The notes below the pieces were generated by a model. That model worked only from the letters and a program-made list of their open reading frames with translations, made no database searches and was not told where the DNA came from. A stretch of 39,426 nt of DNA from Anaerolineales bacterium (GTDB lineage: Bacteria; Chloroflexota; Anaerolineae; Anaerolineales; UBA4823). A program made the translations under genes and the position numbers. Shown here piece by piece: positions 32,237-39,426 of the stretch (its first letter is position 1; every line of letters starts with the position of its first letter). The DNA lies in contig JAGVAD010000033.1 of the NCBI GenBank assembly GCA_020060465.1, forward strand, positions 1-39,426, given 5' to 3'.

Positions 32237-34294
32237 TCAGGGTAAGTTACATTGTAAACTTTCTTTGATTTTTTGAATAGCCGTATGCTGATCGGGAGAG
32301 GCGATCGTATTTTCGGCGATGCGCGCCCAGTAATCGCATAACGGATATTGTGTTTTATCCCATATCTGATAAGCCTTGAGGCTTAGCTCAACAGCCTCTT
32401 GCCAACGGTCGGTGCGAGCGAAAGCTTCGATAAAGGGGAATAATTCGGAAACGTTTTTTTCGGTGAAGTGTTTGTTGATCTTCAGCGCTTGATCGGCTGC
32501 TTTAGCGGCGGCTTCCCATTCTCCAGACTGACCATATAATTCGGCTTTTTCGAAGTAGTAACACCAGGAGGGCGGCGGTTCGGGTCCCAGAACATGCTGC
32601 GGCGGCGCAGCAGACGGCTCAGCATAAGGCTGGATAAGGGAAGGCTGAGAGAGGGGGGTCATTTCGCGAATGTATAGCGGTTTGACGGGCAAAAAGCGAT
32701 CCACCGCTGGGTCAATCACCTTGACGCAGCGCGGCGGATCGTAAAAGACGACGATCGCTTGAGAGGTGGAACCCTGGAACAGCGTGGCGCGGTAGCGTGT
32801 GCGGATCTCTTGATCGGCTTCGATTGCTGGCAGGTCGATTCCTAAGCGCGCTTCAACATCATAAAGAAGATATTGCATATCTTGGGAGCGATTTTCGGGC
32901 GCGTACATCCAGTTGAGCGGCGCGCTGAGAGAGTTATCGCTGTAAAACGTGAACGGCAGTTCGGAAGTTAGCAGAACCGAGCCGGGTTGAATGGCGGGCG
33001 CTCTCCAGGCGAGCTGCCAGAGGAAATTGCGTTGCGACAGCCATTCCTGCCGATAGACCAACCGATGTTGAAACTGTAACCCCGCAGCTAACCCGATGAT
33101 CGTTGCCAGAAGCAGCGCGCTCTGCCAGCGCCGCCGTGTAAGCAACGCAATCAGTCCACTGGTCAACAGCGCGCTGCCCGGCATAAGAATCAGGGTGAAA
33201 CGGTCCCATGGAAAGATCAACTCGATGTGGAGATTAGTAGCCCAGATTGTCCATCCAGAGACGAAAAAAGCATATCCGCCGATCAGGAGCGCCTGCATTG
33301 CCCAACGAATGGGATTGGGGCGCTCGCCCTTTCTCTGCGAGTTGGATGACTCATCCTGTTGTTTCATCAAGTAGATGAAGGTCAGCAATCCGCCGCCGAC
33401 GACCACGGCGAGAAACCACGCCAGGATCGTTTGTTCGAAACCGAAGATGAAGCGCAAATCCAGACGACGAAACCAGGCAAGGAAGTTAACTTCAAAGAAA
33501 TCTGTTATCAGGGTTTGTAACAAGTCCGAAAGCGCCGCGGCGGGATTTGCAAAGAACTGATTGAAGAGGGTGATTTCGCCGCGCGGCGTTTTATGGAAAA
33601 AGAGGCGGTCAATAAAAAAAGGCAAGCCAACCAGCAGATGAGGCGCCCAGCGCCAGAGCGTGTCGCGCGGCCGGGCGCGTGGTTTCTTTTCGTCGGTTGG
33701 GTGTTGCGCTAACCAGAGCAGGAGCGGGCGCAGCGCCTCCCAACCGTAGAAGTATTCCGTCATCGCCAGACTGGCCGCCTGGGCAAGCAGAGAGGCAGCC
33801 AACAGCGGCCATCTCCAGCGCGGCAAACGGAGCGCCCAGACCATGCTCCCCAGAGAAAATAAGGCCAGCGTCATTACCAGGAAGGCGTTGCTATAAGTAA
33901 CGGCGATATATTGCTGGCTGAAGCCCGGGTAGACGGCGAATAAAGCCGCTGCTGCAAAAACCTGGGGTTTGTAATGCGGCCATACCCCAAGCAATAACCA
34001 CCGGAACGTCAGACTAGCCAGCCAGCGGGTGAGCAGACCAAAAATCTGCCAGCCAACCGTTGATTCACCCAGCAGAGAAGTGGTCAGCATGAACACCCAG
34101 GCAAGCGAAGGACGGTCGGAGGCGAAGCTCTGTAGATAACCGTTTGGCCCCCAAAGATGATAAAACCAGATGGAGGGCCAGTCATCCCAATAAAACCCCA
34201 AGCGATAGATCAACGGCAGGTAACTCACCAGGCACAGCGCGAGCAGGGCCATGGGGGCCTGGCGAGAAGAAAAACCGGGCGGCTTATCGGTCAT
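32237..34294 (-). CDS. GT-C-like polytopic membrane protein with C-terminal helical repeats (paralogue A)
   Basis: This 685-residue protein has about eleven membrane segments in residues 12-420. An acidic pair in the first external loop, Asp37-Asp38 in FYWDDWPSIW, is placed like the catalytic acidic motif of GT-C glycosyltransferases, which use polyprenyl-phosphate sugars. Conserved points shared with the next gene include VGWQIFG, FAVYPGFSQQYI, a Thr-Pro-Arg-Gly segment (KTPRGEITLFNQFF), SAPLNWMYAPE and FYDPPRCVKVIDP. The last about 110 residues form two helical-hairpin repeats (WCYYFEKAELYGQSGEWEAA and EAFARTDRWQEAVELSLKAYQ) resembling TPR units. The exact donor and acceptor are unknown. 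It lies 3 bp before the glycosyltransferase gene and 9 bp after paralogue B. Confidence 0.75.
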   Translation of the reverse strand: MTDKPPGFSSRQAPMALLALCLVSYLPLIYRLGFYWDDWPSIWFYHLWGPNGYLQSFASDRPSLAWVFMLTTSLLGESTVGWQIFGLLTRWLASLTFRWLLLGVWPHYKPQVFAAAALFAVYPGFSQQYIAVTYSNAFLVMTLALFSLGSMVWALRLPRWRWPLLAASLLAQAASLAMTEYFYGWEALRPLLLWLAQHPTDEKKPRARPRDTLWRWAPHLLVGLPFFIDRLFFHKTPRGEITLFNQFFANPAAALSDLLQTLITDFFEVNFLAWFRRLDLRFIFGFEQTILAWFLAVVVGGGLLTFIYLMKQQDESSNSQRKGERPNPIRWAMQALLIGGYAFFVSGWTIWATNLHIELIFPWDRFTLILMPGSALLTSGLIALLTRRRWQSALLLATIIGLAAGLQFQHRLVYRQEWLSQRNFLWQLAWRAPAIQPGSVLLTSELPFTFYSDNSLSAPLNWMYAPENRSQDMQYLLYDVEARLGIDLPAIEADQEIRTRYRATLFQGSTSQAIVVFYDPPRCVKVIDPAVDRFLPVKPLYIREMTPLSQPSLIQPYAEPSAAPPQHVLGPEPPPSWCYYFEKAELYGQSGEWEAAAKAADQALKINKHFTEKNVSELFPFIEAFARTDRWQEAVELSLKAYQIWDKTQYPLCDYWARIAENTIASPDQHTAIQKIKESLQCNLP

Positions 34295-34303
34295 CGGTCA
34301 GCC

Positions 34304-36349
34304 TTAATGAGGATGACATTGGAATAATTGCATGGCTTGTTCAATGGCGGACTCGCGGGCTTTGGATTCAGTGGGCGCGTTGGCGGTTGGCGGCGAGGCA
34401 GCGAATTGGCTCCATAGGTCGCAAAGTACCTGTGGCATTTTATCTGAAATTTCAGCGCCGCGCCGGCTTAACGCCAAGGCTTTCTCCCAACGGTTGCTGT
34501 AGGCATAGCCGCGGATGAAGGTTACCAATTCATAAGCCTGGCCGCCCTCCAGTTTGGGCATGTTTGAAAGCGCCTGATCTGCCAGCGCAGCCGCTTTTGC
34601 CCAATCGCCCAATTGTCCGGCAAGCTCGGCTTTTTCAAAGTAATAGCACCATTCGCGCTCTGGCGGTGGACCAAATAATCGTTCGACCTCGCTGGAGAGT
34701 TCTCCATCCTGAATCAGATATGGGCGCGAAAGCGGCAGCGCTTCGGCGATGTCTTCTGGCTTGTTGAGCAGATCGCCATCCAGGATGGGGTCTATCACTT
34801 TCAGGCAGCGCGGCGGATCATAGAAAATCACCACGGCTTGAGAGGTTGAGCCTTCGAAATGCGTGGCGCGATAATCGTGGATGATGGGGATGCCCTCGGA
34901 AAGCGCAGGCAAGTCGCTTCCCAGACGAGCTTCCAGATCGAAGAATTGATAAGGCATGCGCGCCGAGTCTTGCTCAGGCGCATAAACCCAATTCAACGGC
35001 GCGCTGAGGGAATTATCGGTGACATACCTAAATGCGTCGGTGGAGATTAATACCAACGTATTGGGCTGGATGACCGGCGCTCTCCAGGCTAATTGCCAGA
35101 AGAATTCTTGCTGTTTGCTCCAGCTCAGGCGATAATCCAGGGCGCTGAAGAGGTGTACTCCGGATGACAGGCCAACGATCAAGCTGATCAAGAAAAATTT
35201 TGGGGATTGAGTCAACGGCAACTGATCGAAAAGAGCAGCGAAAATCAGAACCCCGCCAAACATCAGGGGCAGTGTGAAGCGATCCCAGGGAAAGCTCAGT
35301 TCCAGGTGCATGTTGGTTGCCCAAACCGGCCAACCGCCGATCAGCAAAGCGTATAGGCCGATCAGAATGGGTTGCCACAGATTGCCGTCGGAGAGGCGCG
35401 CCTCGCCACGCAATCGTCGCAGGATTGAGAAGGTCGTTGTTGCTCCTGAAGCGATCACAAGCAAATAAGCGATCAGGACAGCGGGTTTGACCTCGACAGG
35501 ATTCAAGTGGGCAAAGATGCGCGCCCATGCCCCGACTGTGGATGCGAATGCATCCTGCAAGATTGTGACGCCTAATGTAAACGGAGTCTGCTGAGGAGCG
35601 CTGGATAATTCATTGAGGAGCGTGATATTACCACGGGGGGTGGTGTGCGTTACGCGCCAGGCCAGGAACAGGCCGGCAATAACCGCATAGGGCAGCCATT
35701 GTTTCAGCGCGTGGCGCAAGCGCTCAGCCGATTTTCCGGCGCTTCCCTGGCAGGCTGCCAAAAGCAGCGCCGGGCGGATCAATTCCAGGCCAAAGAAATA
35801 TTCCAGAGCGAACATGCTCCATGCATCCAGCGCCAGCCCGCACAGGGTTAGCGGCCAATACCGCTCAGGATGTCGCGATGCCAGGAGCATACAGCTTAGC
35901 GAAACGAGAAATATGCTATATACGAGAAATTGGTGGCTGTACGTGATAGGGATGAATTGTTGCGAGAAGCCGGGATAAACAATAAACAGGGCAGCGGCGA
36001 CCGCCGCCAGCAACTTGCGTTGCGGCCAGATCAGCCATATCATCCAGGCAAAAGCCAGGCTGCATAGCCACCGAGCCAATACGCCGAAAATCTGCCAGGC
36101 TAACATGGATTCGCCCACCAGGCTGGTAGTCAGCAAGAACAACCAGCCCTGCGCCGGGCGATCAATGGCGAAAGCTTTGGGAAAGATTGTTGGGCCAAAA
36201 AAGTGTAGGAACCAAAGCGAGGGCCAATCATCCCAATATATCCCTAAACTGGGCGCCAATGGCAAATAAGCGATCAGACTCAGAATGAATAACCCCAAGG
36301 GGATTGTCCAGTTGAAATGATTGACCCTCTTCGAAGTTTTTTCCATCAT
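34304..36349 (-). CDS. GT-C-like polytopic membrane protein with C-terminal helical repeats (paralogue B)
   Basis: This 681-residue protein is a full-length tandem paralogue of the gene next to it. It shares YWDDWPSLWFLHFFGP (Asp40-Asp41), DRPAQGWLFLLTTSLVGES, FIVYPGFSQQFIPITYSHQF, HTTPRGNITLLNEL, TNMHLELSFPWDRFTL and GSTSQAVVIFYDPPRC with paralogue A. The C-terminal repeats WCYYFEKAELAGQLGDWAKA and YSNRWEKALALSRRGAEIS are also kept. About eleven membrane segments are expected. The role is inferred as a transferase using a lipid-linked sugar on the outer face. Two adjacent in-frame ATGs (36349 and 36346) are possible starts with no clear Shine-Dalgarno sequence. It is the first gene of the glycan run, after a hairpin following alaS. 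Confidence 0.75.
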   Translation of the reverse strand: MMEKTSKRVNHFNWTIPLGLFILSLIAYLPLAPSLGIYWDDWPSLWFLHFFGPTIFPKAFAIDRPAQGWLFLLTTSLVGESMLAWQIFGVLARWLCSLAFAWMIWLIWPQRKLLAAVAAALFIVYPGFSQQFIPITYSHQFLVYSIFLVSLSCMLLASRHPERYWPLTLCGLALDAWSMFALEYFFGLELIRPALLLAACQGSAGKSAERLRHALKQWLPYAVIAGLFLAWRVTHTTPRGNITLLNELSSAPQQTPFTLGVTILQDAFASTVGAWARIFAHLNPVEVKPAVLIAYLLVIASGATTTFSILRRLRGEARLSDGNLWQPILIGLYALLIGGWPVWATNMHLELSFPWDRFTLPLMFGGVLIFAALFDQLPLTQSPKFFLISLIVGLSSGVHLFSALDYRLSWSKQQEFFWQLAWRAPVIQPNTLVLISTDAFRYVTDNSLSAPLNWVYAPEQDSARMPYQFFDLEARLGSDLPALSEGIPIIHDYRATHFEGSTSQAVVIFYDPPRCLKVIDPILDGDLLNKPEDIAEALPLSRPYLIQDGELSSEVERLFGPPPEREWCYYFEKAELAGQLGDWAKAAALADQALSNMPKLEGGQAYELVTFIRGYAYSNRWEKALALSRRGAEISDKMPQVLCDLWSQFAASPPTANAPTESKARESAIEQAMQLFQCHPH

Positions 36350-36364
36350 GAGGCGGGGTGTATC

Positions 36365-36397
36365 GGGGCGGCTATATCTCTATAGAATAGCCGCCCC
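36365..36397. terminator. Strong hairpin downstream of alaS
   Basis: An 11-bp perfect stem, GGGGCGGCTAT (36365-36375) and ATAGCCGCCCC (36387-36397), lies 20 bases after the alaS stop on the minus strand. No U-tract follows in either direction, so terminator function rests on position and stem strength. Confidence 0.5.
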
Positions 36398-36416
36398 TGT
36401 CAGAGTTATATAAACG

Positions 36417-39158
36417 CTATTTCAACTTTGCCTCGATCCAGGCTGGTACGCTATCGAGCGCTTCCTGCAAGCGACTGGCGTCTTTCCCGCCCGCCTGCGC
36501 CAGCGTTGGGCGCCCACCGCCGCCGCCGCCCAGAAAGCCAGCCACGTGCTTGACCAATTCGCCGGCATGCAGGCCGCGCTGGACCAGGTCCTCGGTCACG
36601 GAACCTACAATGAGAGGTTTGCCCTGTTGATCCACCGCAGCCAACACAGCCACGCCGCTGGGGAAACGCTGGCGAAATTGATCGCTCAGTGCACGCAAGG
36701 CGTCCGCATCGGCGTCAGGCACGCTGACGACCAATACCGGGATGCCTTGCACATGTGGGACGTTTGCCAGATGTTCCTGGAATGTGCGCATTGCCTGGCT
36801 GCGGCGCAGCTCTGCAATCTGCTTGCGCGCCTGAGCCAATGTCTCAAGAACGGCTTCTAATCGGGCGGGCGCATCTTCGGGAGTGGTTTCCAACAGGGCG
36901 GCGATGCGTTTGAGCAGACGGAAGCGCTCTTGCACCAGCTCGTACGCGGCGCGGCCGGTGACCGCCTCGATGCGCCGTATACCAGCCGCTGCGCTGCCTT
37001 CGCTGGTAATCAAGAATAAGCCAATGTCGCCTGTTTCGTCCACATGCGTACCACCGCACAGTTCGTTGGAAAACGTCTCCGGTTCGCCGATGGTGATGTT
37101 ACGAACTGTCTCGCCGTATTTTTCGCCAAATAGAGCGGTGGCGCCTTCCTGAATGGCTTGCTGCAGCGGCTTGAAAGCGATGTGCAAGCGATAGTTTCCT
37201 AAGATGGCGCGATTCACGCCGGCTTCGATCTGCTCAATTTGTTCGGGCGTGACAGCGTGAGAGTGCGTGAAGTCAAACCGCAACCGGTCTGGAGCGACCA
37301 GCGAACCTGCCTGGCGGGCATGTTCGCCAAGCACAGTGCGCAGCTCTGCGTGTAGCAGGTGGGTGGCGGTGTGATTGCGCATGATGTCACGACGGCGCTG
37401 AGCATCCACCGCAGCGATCGCCGGATCACCGACTTTGGGCGTTCCTCGCGCCACCTCGCCGACATGGACGATCACTCCCGCCGCTGGTTTGCGCATATCG
37501 GATACGCGAATCTCCCAACGCGGCTCGGCGACGCTTACGATGATACCGGTGTCCGATACTTGACCGCCCGACTCAACGTAAAAGCCGGTTTTGGGCAGCA
37601 GCACCTCGACCTTCTCGCCAGGTTGAGCAGACTGGACGGGTTTCCCATCTACCAGCAGCGCCAAGACCGGTTCTTCTACTTCCAGCCATTCGTAAGGGTT
37701 GTGTTGCACGCCATCGCTGCCCAGTTTGCCCTGAGCCTGCAGGTCTTGCAACAGGGCACGATAGATGTCCACATCCTCACCGCCGAGCGGGCCAAACACC
37801 TCGCCTGCGCCAGACGCCAGACGATGCTTCTCCATAGATTGGCGGAAACCTGCCTCATCCACTTCCAGATTCTGTTCGCGGGCAATGTCTCGGGTGATCT
37901 CCAACGGCAGGCCATAGGTGGCGTACAGGTCGAAGGCCTGATCGCCGGGCAGCGTCCGTTCGCCGGAGGCGGAAAGCCGCGCCAATAAAGTTTCCAGCTT
38001 GGCGACGCCGCTTTCCACTGTGCGGGCAAAACGCTCTTCTTCATTGGTCAGGTTCGTCAGGATAGCTGAGCGGTTGCGCGTCAGCTCTGGATAGAAGTCG
38101 CCATAGTTTTCGATCACCACTTCGGCGACGCGGGCGAGAAAAGGCTCATGCAAACCGAGCTTGCTGCCAAATCGCGCCGCGCGGCGGATGATCATACGGC
38201 AAACATAATTGCGTCCGATATTGCCTGGCACGACCCCGTCTGCGATCAGAAAAGTCGCCGCCCGTGTATGATCGGCGATCACCCGGTAAGGGGTCAGGTT
38301 GGCATCCATCTGCTCATCGCTATCGCCGGTCATTTGCTGTACTGCGCGCATGAGCGGAAACAGCAGGTCGGTTTTGTAATTGGAGGGCGTATCTTGTAAT
38401 ACGGAGACGATCCTTTCCAGACCCATCCCCGTATCTACATGTTTGGCTGGCAGCGGCTCCAGCGAGCTGGGGCCGGTTCGATTATATTGAATGAAAACCA
38501 GGTTCCATAACTCAAGGAAGCGGGTGCAATCGCCGTTCACACGACAAATATGCCCCGGAACATCTTGTTTGTCACAGTAGCTTGGGCCTCGGTCGTAATG
38601 GATCTCACTGCATGGCCCGCATGGGCCGGTTTCAGCCATCTCCCAAAAGTTGTCCTTGCGCCCAAAGAATAACACATGGCCGGGGTCAAAGCCGGGCTGT
38701 AAGCGCCATTCGTTGGCGGCTTCATCGTCTGTTGGAATCTCGCCCTTTTCGTCTTTGAAGCAAGTCGCCCACAGGCGCTCTTTGGAAAGACCCCACACCT
38801 CTGTCAAAAGCTGCCAAGCCCAGGCAATGGCCTCTTTTTTGTAATAATCGCCAAAAGACCAGTTCCCCAGCATTTCAAAGAAGGTATGATGCGTGTCATC
38901 CCGCCCGACATCGTCTAAGTCGTTGTGTTTGCCGGCCACGCGCATACACTTTTGCGAGTTTGCGGCGCGAGTATAGGGACGCTTGTCAATACCCAGGAAA
39001 ACGTCTTTGAACTGCACCATGCCGGCGTTGGTGAATAATAAGGTTTGGTCGCCGCCTGGCACAAGCGAGGAGGATGGCACGAATGTGTGCTGATGCTCAA
39101 TGAAGAAGTCAATGAAGTCCTGGCGGATCTTTGCGCCGGTAAGTTTAGATGAAGTCAT
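36417..39158 (-). CDS. alaS: Alanyl-tRNA synthetase
   Basis: This 913-residue protein is a complete alanyl-tRNA synthetase. The catalytic core starts with KIRQDFIDFFIEHQHTFVPS and contains LLFTNAGMVQFKDVFLG, FEMLGNWSFGDY, FWEMAETGPCGPCSEIHYD and DTGMGLERI. The editing domain has the zinc-site HxxxH in HTATHLLHAEL (near residue 595) and the Cys-x3-His in CGGTHVDETGD (near 699). The C-terminal C-Ala domain ends with the glycine-rich GGGGGGRPTLAQAGG. The ATG at 39158 follows GGAGAG at short spacing on the minus strand. It charges tRNA-Ala and clears mischarged Ser and Gly. A TATAAT about 50 bases upstream and two repeat units further upstream form its control region; no T-box-like structure is evident. 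Confidence 0.97.
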   Translation of the reverse strand: MTSSKLTGAKIRQDFIDFFIEHQHTFVPSSSLVPGGDQTLLFTNAGMVQFKDVFLGIDKRPYTRAANSQKCMRVAGKHNDLDDVGRDDTHHTFFEMLGNWSFGDYYKKEAIAWAWQLLTEVWGLSKERLWATCFKDEKGEIPTDDEAANEWRLQPGFDPGHVLFFGRKDNFWEMAETGPCGPCSEIHYDRGPSYCDKQDVPGHICRVNGDCTRFLELWNLVFIQYNRTGPSSLEPLPAKHVDTGMGLERIVSVLQDTPSNYKTDLLFPLMRAVQQMTGDSDEQMDANLTPYRVIADHTRAATFLIADGVVPGNIGRNYVCRMIIRRAARFGSKLGLHEPFLARVAEVVIENYGDFYPELTRNRSAILTNLTNEEERFARTVESGVAKLETLLARLSASGERTLPGDQAFDLYATYGLPLEITRDIAREQNLEVDEAGFRQSMEKHRLASGAGEVFGPLGGEDVDIYRALLQDLQAQGKLGSDGVQHNPYEWLEVEEPVLALLVDGKPVQSAQPGEKVEVLLPKTGFYVESGGQVSDTGIIVSVAEPRWEIRVSDMRKPAAGVIVHVGEVARGTPKVGDPAIAAVDAQRRRDIMRNHTATHLLHAELRTVLGEHARQAGSLVAPDRLRFDFTHSHAVTPEQIEQIEAGVNRAILGNYRLHIAFKPLQQAIQEGATALFGEKYGETVRNITIGEPETFSNELCGGTHVDETGDIGLFLITSEGSAAAGIRRIEAVTGRAAYELVQERFRLLKRIAALLETTPEDAPARLEAVLETLAQARKQIAELRRSQAMRTFQEHLANVPHVQGIPVLVVSVPDADADALRALSDQFRQRFPSGVAVLAAVDQQGKPLIVGSVTEDLVQRGLHAGELVKHVAGFLGGGGGGRPTLAQAGGKDASRLQEALDSVPAWIEAKLK

Positions 39159-39210
39159 ACACTCTCCAGACGGATGGAAATAGTTGTTCTGCGAGGCTCT
39201 TAGTCCCGGA

Positions 39211-39216
39211 ATTATA
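39211..39216 (-). promoter_or_regulatory. Candidate -10 box for alaS
   Basis: The minus strand reads GGTATAATTCC here, a perfect TATAAT 52 bases before the alaS start. A second TATAAT sits at 39238-39243. Neither has a good -35 element at standard spacing, so which one is used is unclear. Confidence 0.4.
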
Positions 39217-39296
39217 CCAATGGAGGTTAGAAGCTATATTATAATCCTTCAATTCATGAGAATACATTACTTTTGTGCCTGAGGAGGACGATATTG

Positions 39297-39426
39297 AAGA
39301 ATTGTTTGCCACAGAGCACACAGAGTAATGGAGAATAAACAATCCTGCTCGGTGTTCTTGGTGGCTTTCGTGATGAGGCAAGAATTGTTTGCCACAGAGC
39401 ACACAGAGTACATGGAGAAAAAAGCA
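39297..39426. repeat. CACAGAG-type palindromic repeat, one full and one truncated unit
   Basis: A 31-bp sequence containing GTTTGCCACAGAGCACACAG occurs at 39297-39327 and again, identical, at 39380-39410, a period of 83 bases. Between them, CTCGGTGTTCTTGGTGGC (39348-39365) is an imperfect inverse complement (14 of 18) of the arm at 39308-39325. The unit is therefore a hairpin-forming element, and the second copy runs off the window. It resembles the CACAGAG-type intergenic repeats I know from many environmental genomes. Confidence 0.75.

Noticed and set aside
39159..39296. T-box leader before alaS.
   Set aside because: No T-box consensus or terminator/antiterminator pair could be seen, and two TATAAT boxes lie close to the start.
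39297..39410. CRISPR-like arrangement: two identical 31-bp repeats with a 52-base spacer.
   Set aside because: Only two copies, the spacer contains an inverted complement of the repeat, and no cas gene is present. It fits a palindromic intergenic repeat better.
1..39426. tRNA or rRNA genes.
   Set aside because: I found no cloverleaf with a T-loop consensus outside coding sequence and no rRNA-like sequence on either strand.

Overview
The window looks like chromosomal DNA of a bacterium from the phylum Chloroflexota, most likely class Anaerolineae. The grounds are the overall protein flavour: multi-GAF hybrid kinases, small membrane proteins with a YLDPGSGS motif, a membrane-anchored baseplate-J-like protein, GT-C membrane proteins with C-terminal repeats, and a tricorn-type protease remnant. 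This placement is inference; no rRNA or other decisive marker is present. There is no sign of phage, plasmid or CRISPR. Both strands are densely coded.

Layout. (1) 1-2319: the start of an acyl-CoA dehydrogenase cut by the window edge, a secreted phosphodiester glycosidase with an SH3 domain, and the orphan N-terminus of a tricorn-like protease. (2) 2368-6082: a compact plus-strand operon for muropeptide breakdown. It encodes a DppA-type D-aminopeptidase, an unusual fusion of an alpha/beta hydrolase with a YkfC-like SH3-NlpC/P60 endopeptidase, and an L-Ala-D/L-Glu-type epimerase, and it ends at a canonical terminator. (3) 6101-11676: an HD-type protein and a 1349-residue cytoplasmic hybrid histidine kinase with about five GAF domains. 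(4) 11889-15609: moaA, a tyrosine-recombinase homologue that has lost its catalytic residues, a small lipoprotein, and an HD hydrolase / YdcF-like pair. (5) 15610-19922: a 317-bp gap with a palindromic repeat, then folC and lon. (6) 19935-22044: a secreted glucose/sorbosone dehydrogenase-like protein and a DUF692-like TIM barrel.

(7) 22221-36349: a long minus-strand run. In transcription order it encodes two tandem paralogous GT-C-like membrane proteins, a polyprenyl-phosphate glycosyltransferase, a WecD-like acetyltransferase, WecE, a membrane protein of unknown role, a small YLDPGSGS membrane protein, a methyltransferase, a sulfatase/LTA-synthase-fold membrane protein, a baseplate-J-like membrane protein, RuvX and MltG. 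The first part reads as a cell-surface glycan pathway using a TDP-4-amino-4,6-dideoxygalactose-type sugar. (8) 36417-39426: alaS, preceded by a promoter region and a palindromic CACAGAG-type repeat that runs off the window.

The cell envelope is the common thread: the muropeptide operon, the SH3-containing secreted glycosidase, MltG, the YdcF homologue and the glycan locus all act on or around the wall. The observations most worth following are the hydrolase-NlpC/P60 fusion in the muropeptide operon, the catalytically dead Xer-like protein, and the surface-glycan locus with duplicated GT-C/repeat proteins.
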